Positions 7,987 to 16,050 of a DNA stretch of 64,000 nucleotides are shown piece after piece; the stretch's first letter is position 1, and every line of letters begins with the position of its first letter. Source of the stretch: Ensifer sp. PDNC004. GTDB taxonomy: Bacteria > Pseudomonadota > Alphaproteobacteria > Rhizobiales > Rhizobiaceae. The position numbers were made by a program, and so were the translations under genes. The notes beneath the pieces are model-generated. The model was not told the origin of the DNA and did not search any database. It saw only the letters and a program-made list of their open reading frames with translations. The DNA is taken from contig NZ_CP070353.1 in the NCBI RefSeq assembly GCF_016919405.1, positions 682,001-746,000 on the forward strand. Reading direction: 5' to 3'.

Positions 7987-8742
7987 TCACGCATTCAGAA
8001 TTTCATGCATCGGACTGCCGGCCGGAACGCCACTTGGCTTCAGGCGGGAGTTGCAGAGATGAAGAAAGGACGAGCGGCTGGTCGCCAGGTCGCGAACGGA
8101 AAGCCCGGGTTCGTACAGCAGGCCCGTGCATTCGAAATGCAGATTGTAGAAGGCATCTATGCTGAACGCGTGGTTCGTCAGGTTCATCTCGCGCACGTGG
8201 TGCGTCAAGAGTTGCGGACCGATGACGCCCCAAGCCTGATCTGCGACATGCACCGGAAACCCGAGCTTTTTCCGCAGTGCCATCTTGTTTCTCTTGCGGG
8301 AGGGGATCCAAGGAGGAATGAAGTAGATATCCTCTGAAGCTTTCAAGATATTCTTCAGCAAATGACTCCCAGACGGCATCTTGAGAACCGCATTGCAGAT
8401 CAGCTTGGAACTTTCCCAGCCAAATACATATTCGTCTTCGAAAAAAGGCTTCAGGCAATACACATCGCAGTCGACGTAGAGGCCCAGGCTCTCCCGTTGG
8501 ATACGGTAACGATAGATGTCTGAGGCAAAAGCCAACCTGTTTGCTTCTCGAAAAATCTCAACTTCCTGCACGGACATCAGTTTGCTTGCATCGAATAATC
8601 TGACGCCCTCAGGCGCATCTTCGGGCATTCCAAAGGCGTGCAGAACGACATCATAGCCGTTGCGGAGAAAGGATCGCAAACAGGCGGCATGGACAGGGCC
8701 GAGCTGCTTGCCGATCCAAACTGTGTTGACAATATTCGACAT
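7987..8742 (-). CDS. Glycosyltransferase with DXD sugar-binding region
   Basis: A 251-aa protein of the capsular/mannosyl transferase type (Gly_transf_sug, GT32-like). The start MSNIVNTVWIGKQLGPVHAA matches the usual beginning 'IPK-IWIG' of the family. The DXD motif is in LGLYVDCDVYCLKPF, preceded by the conserved ASDIYRYRIQ helix. QAWGVIGPQLLTHHV is the later conserved loop. The longer frame to 9108 has no resemblance to the family. The sequence is less GC-rich than its neighbours, as surface-glycan genes often are. It is isolated from any polysaccharide cluster. Confidence 0.85.
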   Translation of the reverse strand: MSNIVNTVWIGKQLGPVHAACLRSFLRNGYDVVLHAFGMPEDAPEGVRLFDASKLMSVQEVEIFREANRLAFASDIYRYRIQRESLGLYVDCDVYCLKPFFEDEYVFGWESSKLICNAVLKMPSGSHLLKNILKASEDIYFIPPWIPSRKRNKMALRKKLGFPVHVADQAWGVIGPQLLTHHVREMNLTNHAFSIDAFYNLHFECTGLLYEPGLSVRDLATSRSSFLHLCNSRLKPSGVPAGSPMHEILNA

Positions 8743-9125
8743 CAATCCCTCATTGCGACGGTCAGCTCTAACTAAACAAAAATTGTGGTTTGTAAACGAG
8801 TTAGACGGGTTCGAGCCTGCCGTCATTCTCGCGTCTACGCCTTCGTGCGCCCGACAAGACTGCTCGGCCTCAGATGTCGGTCGCGCACGCTGGTGAGAGT
8901 GGTCGGGGCCTTCAACTCTGTCCGGTCTGCCACGTCTTCTAACCTTGGACTGTCTGCCCTCTCGCATTCTGCGGATCCACGCGGTATATGACCCGGGCCC
9001 ATTGGGGCGCATTGGCCTGACGATGCTGCCCATGGATTTACGACAAGCCCCGGACCACTTGCTACAATGTAGCAATCGCCCAGCGACGGCGGTCAGAGCA
9101 GGGCTCAAGCAAGAGCTGACAAGAG
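8743..9125. other. Intergenic region between glycosyltransferase and dusA
   Basis: About 380 bases between divergent genes. Only short shadow frames are visible. A GACCCGGGCCCATTGGGGC run near 8990 is partly self-complementary. No clear operator or RNA gene was found. Confidence 0.4.
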
Positions 9126-10223
9126 ATGATGAAGACAGCGCAAACGGTTGAGAGCGTGGGTGGGTGCAGGTACTTCAGGGGACCTGTCTTTGCCGTAGCG
9201 CCCATGATCGACTGGACGGACAGGCATTATCGCTTCTTCGCGCGGCAGTTGTCGCGGCATGCGCTGCTTTATACGGAGATGATCGTCGCTGAGGCGATCC
9301 TGCGGGGGGACCGGCAGAGGCTGCTCGGCTTTGATGCATCGGAGCATCCCGTCGCGCTACAGCTCGGCGGCAATGATCCGGCGAAGATGGCGGAGGCGGC
9401 ACGGATCGCCGAATCCTTCGGCTATGACGAGATCAACATGAATGTCGGCTGCCCGTCGGACCGGGTGCAATCCGGCACGTTTGGCGCCTGCCTGATGCAG
9501 GAGCCGGCGACGGTGGCTGCCTGCGTTGCGGCGATGAAGGCGGCGGTAAAAATCCCGGTCACGGTCAAGTGCCGGATCGGCGTCGACGATCAGGATCCGG
9601 AAGTGGCGCTGCGCACGCTCGTCGCGCAGGTGGTCGATGCCGGCACGGATGCCGTCTGGGTGCATGCGCGCAAGGCCTGGCTGCAGGGCCTGAGCCCGAA
9701 GGAGAACCGCGAGATCCCGCCACTCGATTATGGTCTCGTGCATCGGCTGAAGCAGGAAAACCCCAATATTTTCGTCGGCATCAACGGTGGTCTTCAGACC
9801 CTTGATCAGGCGCTTGAACAGCTTCAGCATCTGGACGGTGTCATGCTTGGCCGCGCCGCCTATCACGACAGCGCCATGTTGACGTCGGCGGATCGCCATT
9901 TCCCGCATCCGCTGACCGGGGCCGAGTCCGTCGTTGAAAACGGTGCCACCTTCTCGGAGCGCGGCCATCGCCTCGATCTCGATTTCTGGCTCGGCGTCCG
10001 CGACGCCATGGCGGACTACGCCGCCGCGCATATCGCCAATGGCGGACGGCTGATCCATGTGACGCGGCATATGGTCGGCCTGTTCCAGGGCTGGGCGGGC
10101 GCCAGACGCTATCGCCAGATCCTGTCCTCCGATGCGACCCGCCAGGGCGCGGGTCCGGACGTGATCCACGCGGCCTTCGAGGCGGTGTTCGAGGCGACGG
10201 CGGCAAAGCAGGCTGCGGAGTAA
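9126..10223 (+). CDS. dusA: tRNA-dihydrouridine synthase DusA
   Basis: A 365-aa flavoenzyme that reduces uridines 20/20a in the D-loop of tRNAs. The N terminus has the FMN-binding APMIDWTDRHYRFFARQ pattern diagnostic for DusA. The catalytic Cys is in NMNVGCPSDRVQSGTFGACL, and the FMN phosphate site appears as INGGLQT and GVMLGRAAYHD. Length fits the family. A single gene follows 24 bp downstream (105 aa), so the two may be co-transcribed. Confidence 0.95.
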   Translation: MMKTAQTVESVGGCRYFRGPVFAVAPMIDWTDRHYRFFARQLSRHALLYTEMIVAEAILRGDRQRLLGFDASEHPVALQLGGNDPAKMAEAARIAESFGYDEINMNVGCPSDRVQSGTFGACLMQEPATVAACVAAMKAAVKIPVTVKCRIGVDDQDPEVALRTLVAQVVDAGTDAVWVHARKAWLQGLSPKENREIPPLDYGLVHRLKQENPNIFVGINGGLQTLDQALEQLQHLDGVMLGRAAYHDSAMLTSADRHFPHPLTGAESVVENGATFSERGHRLDLDFWLGVRDAMADYAAAHIANGGRLIHVTRHMVGLFQGWAGARRYRQILSSDATRQGAGPDVIHAAFEAVFEATAAKQAAE

Positions 10224-10247
10224 CTGAGAACCGCTGAGAACGATCGA

Positions 10248-10565
10248 ATGAAGCGGTTTGAAATCTACCTCGACGATCAGCTCATTGGGCACACGGCGTT
10301 CGAGAACGGCGATGCCGCAATGGGCGTTGCGTTTGGACGGTTTTTGCCGACCAGTGCCTATCGCCGCGACATGATCACCGACGATAGCGTCATCGTCGTC
10401 AAGATCGGGGATACGACGATCAGATCGACCGGCGGCGCGTACATCGAAGACTATTTCGAGGAGATGGGCGAAATCGAGGTCGCGATCCTTGGCGTGGATT
10501 GCCCGCCGTATAACGCGTTGTTTCCGGAGCACGAGGCCGCTTACGAGGCGGGGTTTCGGAACTGA
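10248..10565 (+). CDS. Conserved hypothetical protein (105 aa)
   Basis: An acidic 105-aa protein without a recognised domain: MKRFEIYLDDQLIGHTAFE, a central GVAFGRFLP and later IEVAILGVDCPPYNALFPEH. The alternating hydrophobic pattern suggests beta strands. There is no signal peptide or membrane segment. It begins 24 bp after dusA on the same strand and may share its promoter. The codon use is typical of the region. Confidence 0.7.
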   Translation: MKRFEIYLDDQLIGHTAFENGDAAMGVAFGRFLPTSAYRRDMITDDSVIVVKIGDTTIRSTGGAYIEDYFEEMGEIEVAILGVDCPPYNALFPEHEAAYEAGFRN

Positions 10566-10610
10566 TGGACAGGATTGTCCGGGGCATGCCCCTGGAATAC
10601 CGATCCCTCA

Positions 10611-10643
10611 AAACGAAAACGGCACCCCTTGCGGGGCGCCGTT
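10611..10643 (-). terminator. Rho-independent terminator of cspA
   Basis: AACGGCGCCCCGCAAGGGGT on the minus strand begins a GC-rich stem closed by GCCGTT and followed by the T-rich run TTTCGTTTT. It lies about 30 bases past the cspA stop. Confidence 0.85.
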
Positions 10644-10674
10644 TCCAAATGAATGTCCGACTGGACGATCCGGC

Positions 10675-10887
10675 TTAGGCAGCCTGGATGTTGACGGCCT
10701 TCGGGCCCTTGCCCATGCGATCCGGCTCGGTGTCGAAGGTGACCTGCTGGCCATCCTTGAGGGTAGCGAGGCCAGCGGCCTGAACGGCGGAGATGTGTAC
10801 GAACACGTCCTTCGCGCCGCCATCCGGCGTGATGAAGCCGAAGCCCTTGTCCTGGTTGAAGAATTTTACGATGCCCTTGGTGGCCAT
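10675..10887 (-). CDS. cspA: Cold-shock protein, CspA family
   Basis: A 70-aa single cold-shock domain that binds single-stranded nucleic acids and acts as an RNA chaperone. RNP1 (KGFGFI) and RNP2 (VFVHI) are both present, and the start [19 protein letters not shown] is typical of alphaproteobacterial Csp proteins. It ends in a strong intrinsic terminator, so it is monocistronic. A region of more than 600 bases without genes lies upstream, which may include a long structured leader as in other csp genes. Which of the several rhizobial csp paralogues this is cannot be told. Confidence 0.93.
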   Translation of the reverse strand: MATKGIVKFFNQDKGFGFITPDGGAKDVFVHISAVQAAGLATLKDGQQVTFDTEPDRMGKGPKAVNIQAA

Positions 10888-11509
10888 GGAAGAAGTCCTT
10901 TTCCTTCAGTCAATTTGCGTTGCCCGCGCCCCCTGGGGGATGTGGGCATCTCGTCTTCCGCTTGCAAGCGGAAAGGCGTCGAGTGGTCACGATATCGGGG
11001 AAAAGACGTCTACGGTGCCGCTGCCGGCGGTCCCGACACAAGGCCGGGCGCAGTTGAAAGTCCAGTCTCCGGGATAGAAATCGCCCGAACGGCGGAAGAA
11101 GTGACAGGATTTGCAGAAAAAGGCAAGCGCCTTGTGCGCCGCTGCAAGCCGTCCGGCCTCTGTCTTTGCAGGGCTTTGGCCGGTTCTCGACCGTCGCTTT
11201 CCGGGCAGGGAGAAAAATCGGGGATGGCAGGTTTCCGGACACAATTTCGTCCCGACCGCGACCGAACGTGCGCGCCGCCAACGGGCGTTCGCGTCTTGGG
11301 GTGGACTGCCGGGGGTAGGCTTGCGCCTCGCTATAAGACTTGCGCATCCCCAGGATAACGCGCAGGTTTTACCGAAGGTTGGTTCCGTCTCGGCCGGCAA
11401 TGGCTTAGCGATGCCCTGCCGGTCGCGCAAAGCGGGACGGCGTGACGTGCCTGAAGAATGCGCCGACGGCCTTGGCCTGCGGTGGGAGTGAAATACGGAG
11501 AGGGACAGC
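10888..11509. other. Gene-free region upstream of cspA
   Basis: About 620 bases separate cspA from the J-domain gene. Close to cspA there is an 18-bp perfect palindrome (TTCCGCTTGCAAGCGGAA, 10956-10973) and a GC-rich hairpin from GCCCGCGCCCCCTGGGGG. Several overlapping frames exist but none has domain-like character or a good start. A long cspA leader or a small RNA is possible. Confidence 0.4.
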
Positions 11510-12097
11510 GTGATCGACCCTTACGAACTGCTTGGACTGGAACGCGATGCCGACAATCAGGCAATCCGCAACGCCTATCGCAAGGCGGCGAAATCCGCGC
11601 ATCCGGATTCCGGCGGCGATCCCGAACAGTTTGCCCGGCTGCAGGTGGCCTATGAGCTGCTCAAGGATCCGGTCCGTCGCAAGGTCTATGACGACACCGG
11701 CTACGATCCGCAGCTGGCCGACGCGCGCGATCTCAAAGGCCTGATGATGCTGGAGACGCTGGTCAACGAGTTCATCCTCGACGAGCGCGAGCCCGGCAGC
11801 TTCGATCCCGTCGCCGCCATGCGTCGCAAGCTTTCCGACGATATCGTCAAGAGCCGCTTCCATATTCTCGAGCTGGAGCGTCACCGCGCCCGCGTGCGCA
11901 AGCACCTCGACCGCCTCGGCCGCCGGCCGGAGACCGACGTGCTCGGCTCGATGCTGCGCGCCCGCTCGCGCTCGATCGCCGAGGCGATCAAGAATACCGA
12001 CGAGCAGATCAAGACGATCGAGCAGGCCTATGAAATGCTGGAAGGCTATTCCTACGAGCTGGAGGCGCTGGCGGTGAACGCCCACGCGGCGGAATAG
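11510..12097 (+). CDS. J-domain (DnaJ-like) protein
   Basis: A 195-aa co-chaperone-like protein. The J domain covers about residues 3-65: DPYELLGLERDADNQAIRNA, the HPD tripeptide in AHPDSGG needed to stimulate Hsp70 ATPase, and YELLKDPVRRKVYDDTG. The remaining 120 residues are charged and largely helical (KSRFHILELERHRARVRKHL), with coiled-coil potential and no DnaJ zinc finger, so it is a type III J protein. Translation starts at GTG, after a good GGAGAGGGA site. It is not next to dnaK, so its Hsp70 partner and client are unknown. Confidence 0.88.
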   Translation: MIDPYELLGLERDADNQAIRNAYRKAAKSAHPDSGGDPEQFARLQVAYELLKDPVRRKVYDDTGYDPQLADARDLKGLMMLETLVNEFILDEREPGSFDPVAAMRRKLSDDIVKSRFHILELERHRARVRKHLDRLGRRPETDVLGSMLRARSRSIAEAIKNTDEQIKTIEQAYEMLEGYSYELEALAVNAHAAE

Positions 12098-12373
12098 GCG
12101 GCGCCGTCTCGACTTCTTCCCTTTGCCAAGCGCGTCGGGGCGGTGGCAACAGCCATGCTCTGCACAGCTCGCGGACGGCCGACGTCAGCCTCGATACCGT
12201 ACGCAATCGGGTTATCGGCGATCTCAAGAGCGGCGCGGCGGCCGGGAGGCGAGTGCCCGCCGGTGCAAGCGGAACGCGGCCTCGTTTCAAGGGCTTGAAG
12301 TGCGAGGCATTGATGCCAAAAGTTGTGGCGCGGGGCGGCGCAGGTGACAGCGCGCGCCCCTTCGCCTTACGCG

Positions 12374-13255
12374 CTATCGACGCCCCATGAACAGCGACAG
12401 CGACGCAAAATCGTCGTGCAGGTGGCCGGCGTCGATGGCGCGGCGGAAGATCGCCTCGTAGCCGTCGGTGATCGTCCGGTCGATGCCGCGGGCGGCCATC
12501 AGCTCGACCAGATGGTGGAAAGCGCCATAGTGCGGCGAGACCGAGGACAGCGTCTCGCCGTCGGCGGCATAGCGCCCGGCGGCACTGCGCCTGATCAGGT
12601 CGCCGACGAGGCCATCGATGACAGGCGCCGTCGCCGACCATTGCTTGCCGAGCGTTTCGAGATCGATCGCCTCGGCGCGCGAAACCGCGATCGCCTGCAG
12701 TCCGCCGAACAGCGCACCCCACATCAGGGCGAGCACGGCGCTGTCGAGTGCGTTGGCAAGGCCCGGATCGGCGCCGATATGCTGGACATTGCCGCCGAGC
12801 GCGGCGAGCACCGCGCGGCTTTCCTCAAATGCTGCGGCTGGGCCGGAGACGAGCAGCGTGCCCGCTTCGGTGCCGATGAAATCCGGCGTCGCCAGGATTG
12901 CGCCGTCTAGGTAGCGGATGCCATGTCGCCCGGCCCAATCCTGCACCTCGCGGGCGCCGTCTGGCGTGCCGGAGGTCAGCTCGATGATCAGCTTGCCCTT
13001 GAGGGCGCCAGTGACGTCGGGGTCGCGCAGCAGGCTTTGCGTCGCCTGGTAGTCGCTGACATTGACGATGACGATGTCGGACGCGGCGACGGCGTTGCGC
13101 ACACTGGCCGCCACCTCGGCTCCGGCAGCGGCGAGCGACGCCGCCTTTGCCGGCGTGCGGTTCCATACCGTCGTCGGGTGTCCGGCCTTCAGCAGCGCAT
13201 GCGCCAGTGCCGATCCCATTCGCCCCATTCCCAAAACGCTGATTGCAGGTTGCAT
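12374..13255 (-). CDS. NAD(P)-dependent oxidoreductase, imine reductase-like
   Basis: A 293-aa protein of the 6-phosphogluconate/beta-hydroxyacid dehydrogenase superfamily. The Rossmann motif is SVLGMGRMGSALAHALLKAG, followed by WNRTP, whose Arg favours NADPH. The C-terminal helical domain (PGLANALDSAVLALMWGALF) resembles the imine reductase branch rather than classic hydroxyisobutyrate dehydrogenases, because the catalytic Lys of the K-x-x-N motif is replaced in this segment. It starts at 13255; the frame extending to 14074 is antisense shadow. It is divergent from an HxlR regulator that probably controls it. Confidence 0.82.
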   Translation of the reverse strand: MQPAISVLGMGRMGSALAHALLKAGHPTTVWNRTPAKAASLAAAGAEVAASVRNAVAASDIVIVNVSDYQATQSLLRDPDVTGALKGKLIIELTSGTPDGAREVQDWAGRHGIRYLDGAILATPDFIGTEAGTLLVSGPAAAFEESRAVLAALGGNVQHIGADPGLANALDSAVLALMWGALFGGLQAIAVSRAEAIDLETLGKQWSATAPVIDGLVGDLIRRSAAGRYAADGETLSSVSPHYGAFHHLVELMAARGIDRTITDGYEAIFRRAIDAGHLHDDFASLSLFMGRR

Positions 13256-13382
13256 GTCCAGTCTCCATATCCATGGCGCGGGTCGGCGCTGGTGCGCGTC
13301 CCGCTTCGATTGTTCGACGCGACGGGATTGTCGTCGCGGCTGAGACGTAAGGTGGGGCAACCCGGTCGCAATACGCACCCGC

Positions 13383-13398
13383 GGGTAAGTGGTTACCC
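13383..13398. promoter_or_regulatory. Probable HxlR operator
   Basis: A perfect inverted repeat, GGGTAA-GTGG-TTACCC, has 6-bp arms and lies 20 bases before the HxlR gene, in the short gap between it and the divergent oxidoreductase gene. A related half-site (GCGTAAGG) follows. The placement fits autoregulation together with control of the reductase. Confidence 0.6.
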
Positions 13399-13417
13399 CT
13401 GCGTAAGGGAGGAAGAC

Positions 13418-13765
13418 ATGACGGATGCGATGGAGAACTGCGGTTTCATGACCGCGCTGCGGGCGATCGAGGGCAAGTGGAAGGTCGATATCCTCTGCGA
13501 ACTCGGCAAGGCGGCGCGCCGCTTCGGGCGCCTGCGCCAGGCGATGCCCGCCATCAGCGAGAAGATGCTGGCGCAGCAGCTGCGCGAACTGGAGGCCGAC
13601 GGCCTCGTCAGCCGCACCATCTATGCCGAAACGCCGCCAAAGGTGGTCTATTCGCTGACCAAACGCGGTGCTGCGCTGAACGTGGCGGCGGATGCGCTCT
13701 GCAAGTGGGGCGAAGAGTTCGGCGACGCGGGGCAGGTCGAGGCGAGGGCGGTTGCGGCGGGCTGA
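13418..13765 (+). CDS. HxlR family transcriptional regulator
   Basis: A 115-aa winged-helix regulator. The HxlR signature is visible as FMTALRAIEGKWKVDILCEL, then RRFGRLRQAMPAISEKMLAQ, QQLRELEADGLVSRTIY and the beta-wing PPKVVYSLTKRG. Cys13 near the N terminus (ENCGF) sits where many HxlR proteins carry an aldehyde- or redox-reactive Cys. The ATG at 13418 follows GGGAGGAAG. It is divergent from the imine reductase-like gene with a 16-bp palindrome between them, so it probably controls that gene and itself. Confidence 0.9.
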   Translation: MTDAMENCGFMTALRAIEGKWKVDILCELGKAARRFGRLRQAMPAISEKMLAQQLRELEADGLVSRTIYAETPPKVVYSLTKRGAALNVAADALCKWGEEFGDAGQVEARAVAAG

Positions 13766-14365
13766 CCGCCGCGACGTCAGCGTGGCTATGTGCGAGATCG
13801 CGTTCGAGCGGCATTGAAGCCACGATGCCGGCCGCAGCAGCTCCTCGATCTGTTGCCGGGTCCGTTGGCGCCGCGATCTTGGCGGCTGCAGCCCTGTCTG
13901 CCTCCATCCCTGCTCGTGACAGGGATCACGTAGCCATGCGGCCGCACGGCGGACAGCGCCGGCAGCACGCTGGGGCTTGCATTCTCGGAAATGAGCCCTT
14001 CGCGCCGCAGACGCGGCGCTGCTGGATTCCTGTGACAGGCACAGGAATGAGGGCGGCCGGGTAAATCCCGGCAATTCTTCGGCGACGCTGCTGACGCCGC
14101 GAGCCGATTTTATGAGAGGGCCGCGCTCCGGTTACCGTCGTCACACCTATGCCGCCAGGATCTCTTCGGATGCGTCCCTCTCCTGTCACAGCGATCCAGC
14201 CGCCGCGCGTTGGCGCGGCTGGAAATGCCGAGCCAACGCACTCAAGTCCCCTTGGTTGACCGACGCATCCCGTCGCGCGGCAGATGCGATGCTGGCATCA
14301 AGCGACGGGCACAGGAACGGGCGCGGCGGGGGGGCCTGGGTCGGGCAGCCGCCGCGCGCGCCGGC
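13766..14365. repeat. Intergenic region of dispersed palindromic repeats
   Basis: About 600 bases without a real gene. It contains two related hairpins: ATCCCTG-CTCGTGA-CAGGGAT (13906-13926) and ATTCCTGT-GACAGGC-ACAGGAAT (14026-14048), the second followed by GAGGGCGG. TCCTGTCACAG near 14180 and GCACAGGAACGG near 14310 look like degenerate copies. I recall this AT(C/T)CCTGTGAC...ACAGGRAT hairpin as a repeated intergenic element in Sinorhizobium and Agrobacterium, where it is often mis-annotated as short proteins. The copy number elsewhere cannot be checked here. Confidence 0.55.
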
Positions 14366-15625
14366 CTACTTCACCACCACATGGCGTTTCTTGCCGAGCG
14401 AGAGCCGGAGCGGGCGCCTGCCGATGGTCACCAGTCCGTCCGCATCCTCGACGACCTCGCCGTCGATGCGGACGCCGCGGCCGCTGATCGCCCGCCGTGC
14501 CTCGCTCTTCGACGACGCCAATCCGGCCAGGACGAGCAGGTCGACCAGCACCACGCCGGCGGCGCGCTCGGCGTCGAGTTCGACCGTCGGCAAGCCTGCG
14601 GCGGCTTCGCCTTGCCCGAAAGCCTGCCGCGCCGTTTCGAGCGCCAGCCTTGCAGCATCGACCCCATGCACCAGCGCCGTCGCCTCGTTGGCGAGCCGTT
14701 CCTTCACCGCGTTCAGTTCCGCCCCTTCGGCGCGGCCGAGGCTCTCGATCTCGTCGAGCGGCAGGTCGGTGAAGAGTTTGAGGAAGCGCGCCACGTCGGC
14801 ATCCTCGGCGTTGCGCCAGAACTGCCAGTAGTCGTAGGGCGACAGGCGGTCTTCGTTGACCCAGATGGCGCCGGCCGCCGTCTTGCCCATCTTGGCGCCG
14901 GAGGCGGTGGTCAAGAGCGGCGTGGTCATGCCGAAGACTTCGACGCCCTCGATCCGCCGCAACAGATCGACGCCGCCGACGATGTTGCCCCATTGGTCGC
15001 CGCCGCCGAGCTGCACCCGGCAGCCGGTGCGGCGGAACAGTTCGAGGAAATCGACCGCCTGCAGGATCATGTAGTTGAATTCGAGGAAGCTCAAATTCTC
15101 CTGCTGCTCCAGCCGCGTTTTCACGCTGTCGAAGGAGAGCATGCGGTTGACCGAGAAATGCTTGCCGACATCGCGCAGCATGTCGATCCAGGCCATCCGG
15201 TCCAGCCAGTCGGCATTGTTGACCAAGACGGCATCGGTCGGCCCGTCGCCAAACGTCAGCAGCCGCTCGAACACTTTGCGGATGCCGGCGACATTCGCCG
15301 CGATTTCCGCCTCCGACAGCATCGGCCGCGCCGCCGAGCGAAAGCTCGGATCGCCGATGCGCGTCGTGCCGCCACCGATCAGCGCGATCGGCTTGTGGCC
15401 CGCCTGCTGCAGCCGCCTGAGCGCCATGATCGGCATGAGATGCCCGACATGCAGACTGTCCGCCGTTGCATCGAAACCGGCATAAACAGGCACGATGCCG
15501 CCCGCAAAGGCGCGATCGACGCCCGCAAGGTCCGTCACCTGGTTGACATAACCGCGCTCGACCAACGTCCGGGCGATCGCGGACTGCGGTTCAAAGGCAT
15601 CGGTGGGGTTGTCTGCATCTGTCAT
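14366..15625 (-). CDS. tyrS: Tyrosyl-tRNA synthetase
   Basis: A 419-aa class I aminoacyl-tRNA synthetase that charges tRNA-Tyr. The HIGH-type motif is HVGHL in ADSLHVGHLMPIMAL, and the KMSKS-type loop is KMGKT in SGAKMGKTAAGA. An S4 RNA-binding domain covers the last 65 residues (SKSEARRAISGRGVRIDGE). The start at 15625 is the usual one for the family. A terminator-like hairpin lies in the leader about 50 bases upstream (15671-15690). Confidence 0.96.
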   Translation of the reverse strand: MTDADNPTDAFEPQSAIARTLVERGYVNQVTDLAGVDRAFAGGIVPVYAGFDATADSLHVGHLMPIMALRRLQQAGHKPIALIGGGTTRIGDPSFRSAARPMLSEAEIAANVAGIRKVFERLLTFGDGPTDAVLVNNADWLDRMAWIDMLRDVGKHFSVNRMLSFDSVKTRLEQQENLSFLEFNYMILQAVDFLELFRRTGCRVQLGGGDQWGNIVGGVDLLRRIEGVEVFGMTTPLLTTASGAKMGKTAAGAIWVNEDRLSPYDYWQFWRNAEDADVARFLKLFTDLPLDEIESLGRAEGAELNAVKERLANEATALVHGVDAARLALETARQAFGQGEAAAGLPTVELDAERAAGVVLVDLLVLAGLASSKSEARRAISGRGVRIDGEVVEDADGLVTIGRRPLRLSLGKKRHVVVK

Positions 15626-15670
15626 CGGTACTCTCCATGGCTATGCCGCCAGGAAGCACCGAACAAAACA

Positions 15671-15690
15671 AAGCCGCCTGACGGCGGCTT
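15671..15690 (-). terminator. Terminator-like hairpin in the tyrS leader
   Basis: AAGCCGCC-TGAC-GGCGGCTT forms a perfect 8-bp stem. Read on the minus strand it is followed by TGTTTTGTTC, a fair T-tract, about 45 bases before the tyrS start. It may be the terminator of a minus-strand gene that is no longer there, or an attenuator for tyrS. Confidence 0.55.
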
Positions 15691-15755
15691 GTTTCAAGAC
15701 ATGATCGAAACGCGCCGCTCCCTATGGGGACGTCGCATAATAGGTGGCAGCGATG

Positions 15756-15769
15756 AGCGCAGTTTTGAT
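15756..15769. repeat. Left 14-bp direct repeat flanking the DUF4238 segment
   Basis: AGCGCAGTTTTGAT occurs here and again, in the same orientation and without mismatch, at 18303-18316. The copies bracket the AT-rich DUF4238 gene and lie about 2.5 kb apart. They may be attachment-site or target-duplication remnants. Confidence 0.5.
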
Positions 15770-16050
15770 CATCGGGAGGTTGTAGCTGGGAATGGGGGAG
15801 GCGGCAAGTGGGGGAGAAGATTGGGCCTGCGTGAGAAGGGGCGTAGCAATCCAAATCTCGACCTTAGCTGCCTGCTGTCGATCGCTGAGAGGGAGTACTT
15901 GTCAACGTCGACTTCCACGATCGAACGGTTCGAAGGTCAGCGCTCCTGTGTTTCACTAACCTGTAGATTGTTTTTTGTTGAAATTGCAACCATTTAAAGA
16001 ATCTTCTAAAACGGTCAAGGAGCGTATCTCTTTGAGTAGGAAGGCAGAAT

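Larger units (their letters stand above)
15626..16050. other. Junction region between tyrS and the DUF4238 gene
   Basis: About 425 bases. The tyrS side is GC-rich and holds the leader hairpin; after about 15770 the sequence becomes markedly AT-rich and continues so into the DUF4238 gene. A 14-bp sequence at 15756-15769 is repeated exactly on the far side of that gene. An AGGAAGG ribosome site precedes the DUF4238 start. No tRNA or integrase remnant was found. Confidence 0.5.

Noticed and set aside
13926..14189. 87-aa frame with IPVPVTGIQ
   Set aside because: It is a translation of the palindromic repeat, a type of spurious protein often called in rhizobia.
15591..15854. 87-aa minus-strand frame overlapping the tyrS start
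   Set aside because: It spans the leader hairpin and tyrS in another frame, and its Cys/His-rich composition is random-looking.
15915..15945. tRNA T-arm-like GGTTCGAAGGTC
   Set aside because: No acceptor stem, anticodon arm or CCA end could be placed around it, so there is no tRNA or att site of that kind.
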